Part shown: piece after piece, positions 1 through 8,200 of the stretch
Numbering within the stretch: the stretch's first letter is position 1
Layout of the letters: every line of letters starts with the position of its first letter
Source of the DNA: Roseateles sp. YR242
Lineage (GTDB): Bacteria > Pseudomonadota > Gammaproteobacteria > Burkholderiales > Burkholderiaceae_C
Assembly (NCBI RefSeq): GCF_900109745.1
Contig: NZ_FOAV01000008.1
Location: 62,001-126,000, forward strand
DNA: 64,000 nt
Direction: 5' to 3'
Made by a program: the position numbers and the translations under genes
The notes under the pieces: generated by a model
What the model saw: only the letters and a program-made list of their open reading frames with translations
Told to the model about the DNA's origin: nothing
Database searches by the model: none

Positions 1-662
1 AACGGCGTGCCGGTCACGTCCGCGATGCCGGTGGGGATCATGCGCATATCCACCTCGCAGTAGCGGCTGGCGGCAATCTCCAGTTCGTGGCCCAGCACGG
101 AGCCGGCGCCGGCCAGGTTGAAGTAGTCGTGGTGGGTGAGGTTGATCACCGTGGCGCGGTCGGTGGTGGCTTCGTATTCCACCTGCCAGTCACGGTCGCC
201 CGTGAGCCGGTAGCGCACGGTGGTGGCGACCCGCCCCGGGAAGCCCTGATCCCCGTCCGGGCTCTCCAGACGCAGGCACAGGCAGTCGTCCCCCTCGGGT
301 TCGATCGACCACAGCTGCAGGCCGAAGCCCTGCGCGCCGCCGTGCAGGCAATTGCCGCCATCATTGGTGCTGAGCGTGTAGGGCTCGCCGTCCAGGGTGA
401 AGCCGCCCTGGCCGATGCGGTTGCCGTAGCGCCCGACGATGACCCCGAAATGCGGATTGCGCAGCCGGTAGTCCTCCAGCGTGGGCAAGCCCAGCACCAC
501 ATTGCCAAAGTTGCCGCGCGCGTCCGGCACCTCCAGCCGGGTGACGATGCCGCCGTACTCGATGACCGACAGGCGCAGGCCGGCGCCCGTGTCCAGGCTG
601 TATTCATGGACGGCGCGGCCATCCGGCATGCGGCCGTATTCGCGAATCTGCAAGGGTTTCAT
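1..662 (-). CDS. galM: Aldose 1-epimerase (mutarotase), C-terminus cut by window edge
   Basis: This gene interconverts alpha and beta anomers of aldoses in the cytoplasm; here the likely substrate is arabinose or galactose entering the adjacent dehydrogenase. About 220 codons are visible from the ATG at 662. They include the CLHGG motif (H107) and NLTHHDYFNLAG (H177/H178), which carry the catalytic and binding histidines of the GalM family. The catalytic glutamate near the C-terminus lies beyond position 1. The gene starts 37 bp after the SMP-30 lactonase stop on the same strand, so it is probably the third gene of the operon with the SDR and lactonase. There is no signal peptide. The family call is firm; the preferred sugar is inferred from context. 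Confidence 0.9.
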   Translation of the reverse strand, partial: MKPLQIREYGRMPDGRAVHEYSLDTGAGLRLSVIEYGGIVTRLEVPDARGNFGNVVLGLPTLEDYRLRNPHFGVIVGRYGNRIGQGGFTLDGEPYTLSTNDGGNCLHGGAQGFGLQLWSIEPEGDDCLCLRLESPDGDQGFPGRVATTVRYRLTGDRDWQVEYEATTDRATVINLTHHDYFNLAGAGSVLGHELEIAASRYCEVDMRMIPTGIADVTGTP

Positions 663-699
663 GAAGGGGTCTTGGTCGGCGAGGGTGGGGCGGTTGAGT

Positions 700-1602
700 T
701 CAGCTCAGCTCGAAGCGATGGGGTGGCAGGCCACGGTGGCCCTGCGGGTCCAGTTCGAAGACGGCGCCGGCCAGCGGCTCGTGCTCGCAGAACTTGCGTG
801 CGGTGGTGACAAACAGGCGGTCCAGCGCCTGGCCGCCGAAGACGGGGCAGGTGGGCTGGCTGGCGGGCAGGGGCAGGCGGTGCGTCTCGCGGCCTTGCGT
901 ATCAAAACGCGCCACCGCGCCAGCGCCCCACAGCGACGACCACAGGCCGCCCTCGCTGTCGATGGCGGCACCGTCCGGTTCTCCGTCCGTCTCCGCCAAC
1001 TGAACGTGCACACGGCGTTCACCGAGCCGGCCATCCGGGTGGTAATCCAGCGCCCAGATGCGGCGTTGCGGCGAGTCGGTGTAGTAGAGCGTCCGTCCGT
1101 CCGGGCTGAAGCTCAGCGAGTTGCCCACGACGGCATCCGGCAGCGGCAGCCGCTCGATGCGCAAGGCCTCGCGGGAGCCACCATCCACACGGTAGTAACC
1201 GCCGATGGCCAAGCCATGCGGGTTGAACATGCCAAAGACAAAACGGCCCTGCGGGTCGCAGCGGCCGTCATTGATGCGGGTGCGGGGCTCATCGGCCTCC
1301 ACCGGCAGGAGTGGTCCGGTACGGCCGGTGGAGAGATCGAACAAGGCCGCGCCGGACGCCAGGCCCAGCAGCAGCCAGCCGGGTGTTTCGCTGAGCGCGA
1401 AGCTGCCCAGCGGTTCGTCCAGCTGCCAGTGGGTCACCGTGCCGTCGGAGGCGTGCCAACGGGAGAGCTGGGCGCTGTCGATGTCGGTCCAGTACAGCGC
1501 CTGGTCCCGGTCGCACCAGAGCGCGCATTCGCCGAGGCGGTCGCGGCTGTTGATGAGAACCCGTGCCGCTGCGCCAGCGGGCGTTGATGATGCGGTGTTC
1601 AT
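700..1602 (-). CDS. SMP-30/gluconolactonase family sugar lactonase (likely L-arabinono-1,4-lactonase)
   Basis: This 300-aa cytoplasmic beta-propeller lactonase would hydrolyse the aldonolactone made by the upstream dehydrogenase. The metal-ligand pattern of the SMP-30 family is visible: E25 in LGECALW, N161 in VVGNSLSF and D210 in EPDGAA, with spacing close to the human enzyme (E18, N154, D204). The start is the ATG at 1602, which overlaps the SDR stop in an ATGA (1599-1602), implying translational coupling. An upstream in-frame extension exists but lies inside the SDR gene. In the Azospirillum-type oxidative L-arabinose pathway this step gives L-arabinonate. D-xylonolactone or D-galactonolactone could also be substrates. 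Confidence 0.88.
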   Translation of the reverse strand: MNTASSTPAGAAARVLINSRDRLGECALWCDRDQALYWTDIDSAQLSRWHASDGTVTHWQLDEPLGSFALSETPGWLLLGLASGAALFDLSTGRTGPLLPVEADEPRTRINDGRCDPQGRFVFGMFNPHGLAIGGYYRVDGGSREALRIERLPLPDAVVGNSLSFSPDGRTLYYTDSPQRRIWALDYHPDGRLGERRVHVQLAETDGEPDGAAIDSEGGLWSSLWGAGAVARFDTQGRETHRLPLPASQPTCPVFGGQALDRLFVTTARKFCEHEPLAGAVFELDPQGHRGLPPHRFELS

Positions 1603-2354
1603 GCCCAGCCTCCATCCACCAGATAGTCCTGCGCCGTGCACATGGCGCTGTCGTCCGCCGCCAGGAACAGCGCCAGGGCGGCGACATGCTCCGGCATCAG
1701 CGGCTTCTTCAGGCATTGGTTGAGGTCGATCTCCTTCTTGGTCTCTTCATTGACCCAGAGCTTGAGTTGCTTTTCAGTCATCACCCAGCCCGGCACCAGG
1801 GTGTTGACGCGGATGTTGAACGGCCCCAGGTCTCGCGCCAGCGAGCGGGTCAGCCCCTGCACGCCGGCCTTGGAGGTGGTGTAGGCGGCCATGCCGCCTT
1901 GCATCAGCATCCAGCTGAAGGAGCCGAAGTTGATGATGGAGCCGCCGCCCAGGGCTTTCATGTCCGGCGCCACGGCTTGTGCGGCGAAGAACTGATGGCG
2001 GATGTTGACCGCCATGGCCGCGTCCCAGAATTCGGGCGTGACCGTCTCCAGCGCATGGCGCTTGTCGTTGGCCGCGTTGTTGAGCAGGGCGCTGAAGGGG
2101 CCTCCCAGCGCCTCGCGCAGTTGGTCGATGGCGCTGCGTAGCGCCGCGATGTCGGTCAGGTCCGCCGCCACGAAGGCGCTGCCGGGCAACCTGGCCGCCA
2201 GTTCGTCGCCAGCCTCCCGGGCAATGTCGATGAAGCCCACCCGGGCGCCCTGGGCGGCAAATGCCTCCACCAGGGTCGCGCCAATGCCGGTGGCACCGCC
2301 AGTGATGAGCACGCGGCGGTCTCGCAGGCTGGGGTAGCTTGCGCTGAGGGTCAT
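1599..2354 (-). CDS. SDR-family pentose 1-dehydrogenase (XylB-like; L-arabinose/D-xylose)
   Basis: This 251-aa NAD(P)-dependent short-chain dehydrogenase has the TGGATGIG cofactor motif near the N-terminus, LLNNAAN, and the catalytic Tyr158-x3-Lys162 in YTTSKAG. Overall it resembles Caulobacter D-xylose 1-dehydrogenase XylB (PSL start, QAVAP.MK, GGGSIINFGS, C-terminal VDGGWA). It would oxidise an aldopentose to its 1,4- or 1,5-lactone. The ATG at 2354 is chosen because GGAGAC lies just upstream; a GTG 36 bp further upstream lacks a good site. It is first in a leftward operon with the lactonase and epimerase and divergent from the deoxyarabonate dehydratase. Context favours L-arabinose, since xylose has its own isomerase at the right edge. 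Confidence 0.85.
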   Translation of the reverse strand: MTLSASYPSLRDRRVLITGGATGIGATLVEAFAAQGARVGFIDIAREAGDELAARLPGSAFVAADLTDIAALRSAIDQLREALGGPFSALLNNAANDKRHALETVTPEFWDAAMAVNIRHQFFAAQAVAPDMKALGGGSIINFGSFSWMLMQGGMAAYTTSKAGVQGLTRSLARDLGPFNIRVNTLVPGWVMTEKQLKLWVNEETKKEIDLNQCLKKPLMPEHVAALALFLAADDSAMCTAQDYLVDGGWA

Positions 2355-2417
2355 GTCTTGTCTCCGTGATCTGCCCACACTGTGACTCACCGCGCGGGCC
2401 TTGTGTCGAATGATTCT

Positions 2418-2432
2418 ATTAGTCAGACTAAT
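2418..2432. promoter_or_regulatory. Palindromic operator candidate (FadR/GntR-like) in the divergent arabinose promoter
   Basis: The sequence ATTAGTC-A-GACTAAT is a perfect 7-bp inverted repeat around one base. Its core TAGTCAGACTA matches the general TnGTnnnACnA pattern of GntR regulators with an FCD domain. It sits in the AT-rich 284-bp gap between the divergent SDR and deoxyarabonate dehydratase genes. An FCD-type GntR gene lies at 13672-14442 in the rightward operon, so it is the natural candidate ligand. The palindrome is seen directly; the regulator assignment is inference. Confidence 0.5.
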
Positions 2433-2434
2433 TG

Positions 2435-2452
2435 CATTCGATAGTTCGAATG
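2435..2452. promoter_or_regulatory. Second palindrome in the divergent arabinose promoter
   Basis: CATTCGA-TAGT-TCGAATG has 7-bp arms and a 4-bp spacer, 2 bp to the right of the first palindrome. A further TCGAATG half-site occurs at 2406-2412. It may be a second operator, perhaps for the LysR protein encoded at 14497-15441, or part of a composite site. No firm -35/-10 pair could be assigned. Confidence 0.35.
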
Positions 2453-2638
2453 AATGCGGGTTTCCCCCGATTCGTTGGCAAATAAAGTAATACTTTAATG
2501 GCGGTCATGGCGCGGCGGACTTCGGCCCACCGAAGCGTGGCCGCTCGGGAACTCCGCATCACCTGCTGCAACCTGCATGCGGCGGGTGATGCACAGGTTT
2601 CCCGGCGGTCCAACGCGCCCCTCACTGGAGACATCGAC

Positions 2639-3568
2639 ATGAGCCCAAGCTTCCCCCGGCCCTACAAGGGCGTGTTCCCCGTGGTGCCCACCACCTTCAC
2701 CGCTGAAGGCGCGCTGGACCTGGACAGCCAGAAGCGCTGTGTGGATTTCATGATCGACGCCGGGTCCACCGGGTTGTGCATCCTGGCCAACTTCTCCGAG
2801 CAGTTCGTGCTGGGCGACGACGAACGCGAAACCCTCACCCGCAGCATCCTCGAGCACGTGGCAGGCCGCGTGCCGGTGATCGTGACCACCACCCACTTCA
2901 GCAGCCAGATCTGCATCGAGCGCAGCCGCCGTGCCCAGGCGCAAGGCGCTGCCATGGTGATGGTGATGCCGCCCTATCACGGTGCCACCCTGCGTGTGAG
3001 CGAAGCGGGGGTGTATGAGTTCTACGCCCGCCTGTCCGAAGCGCTGGACATCCCGGTGATGATCCAGGACGCACCCATGGCCGGCACGCCGCTGCCCGCC
3101 GCCTTCCTGGCCCGCATGGCCAAGGAGCTGGCGCAGATCCGCTACTTCAAGATCGAGACGGCAGGCGCGGCCAGCAAGCTGCGTGACCTGATCGCGCTGG
3201 GCGGTGACGCTATCGAAGGCCCGTGGGATGGCGAAGAAGCCATCACGCTGCTGGCCGACCTGGACGCCGGTGCCACCGGCGCCATGACGGGTGGTGGCTT
3301 CCCGGACGGTATCCGCCGCATCGTGGATGCCTACGCGGCGGGTGACCGGGAAACCGCCGTGACCGAATATGGCCGCTGGCTGCCGCTGATCAATTACGAG
3401 AATCGCCAGGGCGGCATCCTCACCGCCAAGGCGCTGATGAAGGAGGGCGGCGTCATCACCAGCGACGCGCCTCGCCACCCGTTCCCGGCCATGTCGGCGC
3501 CCGTGCGCGCCGGCTTGCTGGATGCGGCCCGCCGGCTGGACCCCCTGGTGCTGCGCTGGGCGCGTTGA
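2639..3568 (+). CDS. L-2-keto-3-deoxyarabonate dehydratase (DHDPS/NAL family)
   Basis: This 309-aa cytoplasmic TIM-barrel enzyme of the dihydrodipicolinate synthase superfamily is predicted to convert L-2-keto-3-deoxyarabonate to 2-oxoglutarate semialdehyde. The Schiff-base lysine is K171 in RYFKIET, with PTTFT near residue 17-21 and PPYHGA at 111-116. Segments such as CILANFSEQF, EGPWDGEEAITLLADL and GGFPDGI are characteristic of the arabinose-pathway branch. The ATG at 2639 follows TGGAGAC with good spacing; the longer frame starting at 2498 runs through the promoter and is not used. The aldehyde dehydrogenase follows 18 bp later. Confidence 0.92.
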   Translation: MSPSFPRPYKGVFPVVPTTFTAEGALDLDSQKRCVDFMIDAGSTGLCILANFSEQFVLGDDERETLTRSILEHVAGRVPVIVTTTHFSSQICIERSRRAQAQGAAMVMVMPPYHGATLRVSEAGVYEFYARLSEALDIPVMIQDAPMAGTPLPAAFLARMAKELAQIRYFKIETAGAASKLRDLIALGGDAIEGPWDGEEAITLLADLDAGATGAMTGGGFPDGIRRIVDAYAAGDRETAVTEYGRWLPLINYENRQGGILTAKALMKEGGVITSDAPRHPFPAMSAPVRAGLLDAARRLDPLVLRWAR

Positions 3569-3586
3569 TTTGTGAAGGACACCGGA

Positions 3587-5029
3587 ATGACGACCGAATT
3601 CAAGAACTACATCAATGGCGAATGGGTGGCTGGCGTGGAATCGCGCCCCAACATCAACCCTTCGGACACCAGCGATGTGATCGGCCTGTATGCGCAGGCC
3701 GATGCCGCCCAGACCGAAGGCGCCATCGCTGCCGCCCAGGCGGCCTTCCCGGGCTGGGCCTTCAGCACGCCGCAGCAGCGCTTTGATGTGCTGGACCAGG
3801 TGGGCAGCGAGCTGCTGGCTCGCCGCGAGGAGATCGGCCGCCTGCTCTCCCGCGAGGAGGGGAAGACCCTGGCTGAGGGCATGGGGGAGACCCACCGTGC
3901 CGCCATGATCTTCAAGTTCTTCGCCGCGGAAGCGTTGCGCGTCGGTGGCGAGACGCTGCCTTCGGTGCGCCCCGGCGTCAGCGTGGACGTGCTGCGTCAG
4001 CCGGTGGGCGTGGTGGGCCTGATCGCGCCATGGAATTTCCCCATTGCCATCCCGGCCTGGAAGATCGCCCCGGCGCTGGCCTATGGCAACACGGTGGTGT
4101 TCAAGCCTGCCGAACTGGTGCCGGGCTGTGCCTGGACCATCGCCGAGATCCTTTCCCGCACGGCACTGCCCAAGGGCGTGTTCAACCTGGTGATGGGGCC
4201 GGGCTCGCAGGTGGGGGCCACGCTGGTGGACTCGCCCAAGGTCAAGGCGCTGAGCTTCACCGGCTCGGTGGGCACCGGCCGCCGCATCATCGCGTCCTGT
4301 GCCGGGCGGCAGGCCAAGGTGCAGGCGGAGATGGGCGGCAAGAACCCGGTCATCATCCTGGACGACGCCGACCTGGACGTGGCCGTCAATGCGGCCGTGC
4401 AGAGCGCGTATTTCTCCACCGGCCAGCGCTGCACCGCCAGCAGCCGCATCGTGGTGACGGAGGGCATCCACGACCGCTTCGTCGATGCCGTGGTCGCCAA
4501 GCTGCAGACCCTCAAGATCGACCACGCGCTGAAGGCGGGTACGGACATCGGCCCGGTGGTGGACCAGCGCCAGCTGGACCAGAACCTGCGCTATGTGGCG
4601 ATTGCCCAAAAGGAAGGCGGCCGCCTGGCGTGGGGGGGCGAGGTGGTGGAGCGCGAGACCCAGGGCTTCTATCAGCTGCCGGCCCTGATCACCGAGACCC
4701 GCAACGACATGACCATCAGCCGCGAGGAGGTTTTCGGCCCCGTGGCCAACGTCATCCGCGTGCGGGATTACGACGAGGCACTGGCGGTTGCCAATGACAC
4801 GGAGTTCGGCCTCTCGGCCGGCATCTGCACCCGCTCGCTCAAGCATGCGGCGCATTTCAAGCTGCACTCGCAGGCCGGCATGGTGATGATCAACCTGCCA
4901 ACGGCGGGGGTGGACTATCACGTGCCGTTCGGCGGTACCAAGGGCTCCAGCTACGGGCCGCGTGAACAGGGCAGTTATGCCCGCGAGTTCTACACGACCG
5001 TGAAGACGGCCTACACCTTCCCGGGCTGA
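3587..5029 (+). CDS. Alpha-ketoglutaric semialdehyde dehydrogenase (ALDH superfamily)
   Basis: This 480-aa NAD(P)-dependent aldehyde dehydrogenase completes the oxidative pentose pathway by making 2-oxoglutarate. The general-base glutamate is E248 in QAEMGGKNP and the catalytic cysteine is C282 in TGQRCTASS; FTGSVGTG is the cofactor turn and APWNFP is intact. The ATG at 3587 has AAGGA seven bases upstream; a GTG at 3572 is possible but less well placed. Length matches the family. It lies directly downstream of the dehydratase whose product it uses and no signal peptide is present. Confidence 0.92.
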   Translation: MTTEFKNYINGEWVAGVESRPNINPSDTSDVIGLYAQADAAQTEGAIAAAQAAFPGWAFSTPQQRFDVLDQVGSELLARREEIGRLLSREEGKTLAEGMGETHRAAMIFKFFAAEALRVGGETLPSVRPGVSVDVLRQPVGVVGLIAPWNFPIAIPAWKIAPALAYGNTVVFKPAELVPGCAWTIAEILSRTALPKGVFNLVMGPGSQVGATLVDSPKVKALSFTGSVGTGRRIIASCAGRQAKVQAEMGGKNPVIILDDADLDVAVNAAVQSAYFSTGQRCTASSRIVVTEGIHDRFVDAVVAKLQTLKIDHALKAGTDIGPVVDQRQLDQNLRYVAIAQKEGGRLAWGGEVVERETQGFYQLPALITETRNDMTISREEVFGPVANVIRVRDYDEALAVANDTEFGLSAGICTRSLKHAAHFKLHSQAGMVMINLPTAGVDYHVPFGGTKGSSYGPREQGSYAREFYTTVKTAYTFPG

Positions 5030-5109
5030 GGCCCGGGGACGCAGGCGGCTCAGGCACGCCCCGATCAGCGCAGCTCCAGATCTGGCGCCAGCGCCTGCAA
5101 CTTCGACCC

Positions 5110-6087
5110 ATGAAAACCTTGATGGCGATCGCGAAGGTGACGACCGTGCTGGCTGCGGGCCTGCTGGCGGCGGCTTGTGCGCCCGTGGGGCCGGCATCAG
5201 TGCCATCACCGGCATCACCGGCATCAGCCGCCTCACCCGTAGAGACCAACCCCGGTGCGCACGACCCCTCGCTGATCGTCGTCGACGGCCAGTTCCACGT
5301 CTTCACCACCGGCCGGGGAGTGCAGCACCTGCGCTCGTCCGATGGGCAGCATTGGGAGCGGCTGGCGCCAGTGTTTGACCAGGCACCCGCCTGGTGGGCG
5401 GACGCCGTGCCGGCTCATCGGGGGCTGGATGTCTGGGCGCCGAAGGTCTTTGAGCACAAGGGCCGCTTCTGGCTGATGTATTCCATCTCCACCTTCGGCA
5501 AGAACCGCTCGGCCATTGGCCTGGCCAGCAGCACCGCGCTGCAGGGCCAGCCCTGGCGGGACGACGGCCTGGTGCAGGCCAGCGTGGAGACCGACGATTT
5601 CAATGCGATCGACCCGGATGTGCTGGCCGACACGGATGGCCGCCTGTGGCTGAGTTATGGCTCCTTCTGGGGCGGCCTGCGGGTGGTGGAGCTGGACCCA
5701 CAGAGCTTGCGGCCACGTGGCGAGACCCGGTTCATGGCGCGACGCAAGGGCGGCATCGAGGCCCCCACGCTGTGGCGCCGGGGTGAATGGGTCTATCTGT
5801 TTGCTTCGTTTGATTTCTGCTGCCGGGGTCTCAACAGCACCTACAACATTCGCGTGGGCCGCGCGCGCAGCCCGCAGGGGCCGTTCGTGGACCAGGCGGG
5901 TGTGGACATGATGAACGGCGGCGGCACGGTGGTGGAGCAGGGCGCCGGCCGCTGGATCGGGCCGGGCCACCAGGATGTGGTGGGCCGCTGGATCGTGCGG
6001 CATGCCTACGACGCGCAAGACGGCGGCCGGCCCAAGCTCCGCCTGGACGAGTTGCGATGGACCGAGGACGGCTGGCCCATGCTCTGA
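5110..6087 (+). CDS. Endo-1,5-alpha-L-arabinanase-like GH43 lipoprotein
   Basis: This 325-aa glycoside hydrolase family 43 protein is predicted to cut the alpha-1,5-arabinan backbone. Residues 1-22 form a lipoprotein signal ending in LAAAC (C23), followed by a Pro/Ala/Ser linker, so the enzyme is probably anchored in the outer or inner membrane. The three carboxylates of the five-bladed propeller are visible: D52 (HDPS), D168 (AIDPD) and E217 (GGIEAP). GRGVQHLRSSDG, DVWAPKV and SYGSFWGGL are typical of bacterial endo-arabinanases. It lies 80 bp after the aldehyde dehydrogenase and upstream of the oligosaccharide importer that could take up its products. No strong ribosome-binding site was seen. 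Confidence 0.87.
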   Translation: MKTLMAIAKVTTVLAAGLLAAACAPVGPASVPSPASPASAASPVETNPGAHDPSLIVVDGQFHVFTTGRGVQHLRSSDGQHWERLAPVFDQAPAWWADAVPAHRGLDVWAPKVFEHKGRFWLMYSISTFGKNRSAIGLASSTALQGQPWRDDGLVQASVETDDFNAIDPDVLADTDGRLWLSYGSFWGGLRVVELDPQSLRPRGETRFMARRKGGIEAPTLWRRGEWVYLFASFDFCCRGLNSTYNIRVGRARSPQGPFVDQAGVDMMNGGGTVVEQGAGRWIGPGHQDVVGRWIVRHAYDAQDGGRPKLRLDELRWTEDGWPML

Positions 6088-6143
6088 CCGTCCCTCTCTT
6101 CACCGCTGTTCTGCCGCCACTATAAATATCAGGAGACATTCCG

Positions 6144-7253
6144 TTGGCAGCCCTCAAGTTGGAGCAGATCTGCAAGCGCTATGGCGCGGTGCAGGTCATA
6201 CCGGATCTGTCGCTCGACGTGGCGCCAGGTGAATTCATCGTGTTCCTCGGCCCGTCGGGCTGCGGCAAGACCAGCCTGCTGCGCATGATCGCCGGGCTGG
6301 AGGAAGTGACCGGCGGCCGCATCCTCATCGGTGGCGAGGACGTCACCCAGGCACCGCCGGGCCAGCGCCAGCTGGCGATGGTCTTCCAGCACTACGCGCT
6401 TTATCCGCACATGACGGTGCGGGAGAACCTGGCCTTCGGCCTGCGCAACGTGAACGTGGCGGAGGCGGAGATCAACCGCCGCATCACCGAAGCGGCTCGC
6501 ATGCTGGAGCTCGATGCCTTGTTGGCGCGCAAGCCCGGCCAGCTCTCGGGAGGGCAGCGCCAGCGCGTGGCCATCGGGCGGGCGGTGGTGAAAGAGCCAG
6601 CCATCTTCCTCTTCGACGAGCCACTGTCCAACCTGGATGCTGCACTGCGCGGCCGCACGCGGCTGGAGCTGGCGCAGCTGCACCGCCGGCTGGGCGCCAC
6701 CATGGTGTTCGTGACCCACGACCAGATCGAAGCCATGACGCTGGCCACCCGCATCGTGGTGATGAATGCGGGCCGCATCGAACAGGTGGCTGCCCCCGCC
6801 GAGCTCTATCGCCGGCCCGCGACGCGGTTTGTCGCGGGCTTCATCGGCACGCCGGGCATGAACTTCCTGCAGGTGCGCCGGCTCGGGGACCGCGAAGGGC
6901 GTGTCGCGGTGCTGCTGCCGGGTGGTCAGGAACTGGTCACCCAGGTGGCCGGCCCAGACCTGGCCGGCCGGGAGCTGGCACTGGGCATTCGTCCGGAACA
7001 CCTGGTGGTGAACGCGCGCGGCCCACTGCCGGGCACGGTGGAGATCGTAGAATTCCTGGGCGAGCGGACCCTGGCCCACATTCGTGTGGCCGATGGCACG
7101 CTGGTGGTTGCCACCGTGCCGGAGCAGGGCGGGGCGCCTTCGCTGGCGGCCGGCCAATCGGTTCAACTGGCCCTGACCATCGCCGAAACCCATCTCTTTG
7201 ACGCCCAGGGCCTGGCCCACCACGCCAGCGAGCGCGAAGAGGTGGCTGCATGA
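6144..7253 (+). CDS. ABC sugar importer ATPase (MalK/UgpC/MsmX type), TTG start
   Basis: This 369-aa nucleotide-binding subunit has Walker A GPSGCGKTS, Q-loop, signature LSGGQRQR, Walker B IFLFDEP with LSNLD, and the H-loop VTHDQIEAM. A C-terminal TOBE-type domain (about residues 240-360) is typical of CUT1 sugar importers. The start is TTG at 6144, supported by AGGAGAC at 6131-6137 and the absence of an alternative ATG before the ATPase fold. Four downstream genes overlap or touch: two permeases, a binding protein and a GH43. Together they probably import arabino-oligosaccharides released by the upstream endo-arabinanase. Confidence 0.93.
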   Translation: MAALKLEQICKRYGAVQVIPDLSLDVAPGEFIVFLGPSGCGKTSLLRMIAGLEEVTGGRILIGGEDVTQAPPGQRQLAMVFQHYALYPHMTVRENLAFGLRNVNVAEAEINRRITEAARMLELDALLARKPGQLSGGQRQRVAIGRAVVKEPAIFLFDEPLSNLDAALRGRTRLELAQLHRRLGATMVFVTHDQIEAMTLATRIVVMNAGRIEQVAAPAELYRRPATRFVAGFIGTPGMNFLQVRRLGDREGRVAVLLPGGQELVTQVAGPDLAGRELALGIRPEHLVVNARGPLPGTVEIVEFLGERTLAHIRVADGTLVVATVPEQGGAPSLAAGQSVQLALTIAETHLFDAQGLAHHASEREEVAA

Positions 7254-8200
7254 GCGCCTCGCTCTCCGGCGCGGCTCCGAAGGCGGGCGGCCCGCTGGGG
7301 CGGCTCTCCTCGCCGGCGGTGGGGCTGCGCGCGTCCCAGGCGTCCAACGCCTTGTTCGTGCTGCCCTTTCTGGTGGTGTATGCGCTGCTGCTGCTCTGGC
7401 CGCTGGTCAAGGGCTGGATCATCAGTTTCCACGACCACGACCTGCTCTCCAACGACAGTTTCTTCATCGGCCTGCAGAACTATCGCGAACTGTGGGAGGA
7501 CGACGTCTTCCACCAGGTGGTGTGGAACACGCTGCGCTTTGTGATGATCAGCGTGCCCATCTTCGTGGTGCTGTCGCTCACGCTGGCCATCGCGCTGAAC
7601 CGGCCCGGCCGCCTGGCGGCGGTGCTGCGGGCCATCTTCTTTGCGGCAAGTGTGTTCTCGGTGACGCTGATCACGCTGGTGTGGCAGTTGGCGCTGATGC
7701 CCGGCCGCGGCATGGTGGACCAGGGCTTTGCCGCCCTGGGCCTGCCGCAGCTGCAATGGCTGACCAGCGACGCGCTGGCGCTGCCCACGCTGGCGTTGGT
7801 CACGGTGTGGTGGATCATCGGCCTGCCGATGATGTTGTTCCTGTCCGCGTTGCAGCAGATTCCTTCCGAGATGTATGAAGCAGCCGCGCTGGACAACGCC
7901 AGCCGCTGGCGCACGCTCACCCACGTGACCCTGCCATCGCTCAAGCGCACCATCGCGCTGGTGGCGGTGATCGAGGTGATCCGGCAATGCCAGGTGTTCC
8001 CGCAGGTCATGCTGATGACCAATGGCGGGCCCAACAACACCACGCGCCCGATCGTGCAGTTCATCTATGAACAGGCCTTCATGCAGCTGTCGCTGGGTTA
8101 CGCCACGGCCGCCTCGCAGGTGCTGCTGCTGGTGATGCTGGCCGGTGTCTCGGTGCAGTTGTGGCTGGAACGGAACGACCGCGCGGGAGGTGTGCGATGA
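7250..8200 (+). CDS. ABC sugar importer permease (MalF/UgpA type)
   Basis: This 316-aa inner-membrane permease has a short polar N-terminus, six predicted membrane spans and the cytoplasmic EAA motif (YEAAALDNASRWRTLTHVTLPSLKR) that docks onto the ATPase. It overlaps the ATPase gene by 4 bp (ATGA) and the next permease gene in the same way, so the transporter genes are translationally coupled. It belongs to the CUT1 group that handles oligosaccharides. Substrate is inferred from the arabinanase and GH43 neighbours. Confidence 0.92.
   Translation: MSASLSGAAPKAGGPLGRLSSPAVGLRASQASNALFVLPFLVVYALLLLWPLVKGWIISFHDHDLLSNDSFFIGLQNYRELWEDDVFHQVVWNTLRFVMISVPIFVVLSLTLAIALNRPGRLAAVLRAIFFAASVFSVTLITLVWQLALMPGRGMVDQGFAALGLPQLQWLTSDALALPTLALVTVWWIIGLPMMLFLSALQQIPSEMYEAAALDNASRWRTLTHVTLPSLKRTIALVAVIEVIRQCQVFPQVMLMTNGGPNNTTRPIVQFIYEQAFMQLSLGYATAASQVLLLVMLAGVSVQLWLERNDRAGGVR

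Noticed and set aside
2639-3568. Dihydrodipicolinate synthase or N-acetylneuraminate lyase
   Set aside because: Fold and Schiff lysine are shared, but the CILANFSEQF and EGPWDGEE segments and the aldehyde dehydrogenase and lactonase neighbours fit the deoxyarabonate dehydratase branch.
2495-5236. 913-codon open frame antisense to the deoxyarabonate dehydratase and aldehyde dehydrogenase
   Set aside because: It is the antisense shadow of GC-rich genes whose sense frames carry complete catalytic motifs; the translation is His/Arg/Ala-rich without any recognisable domain.
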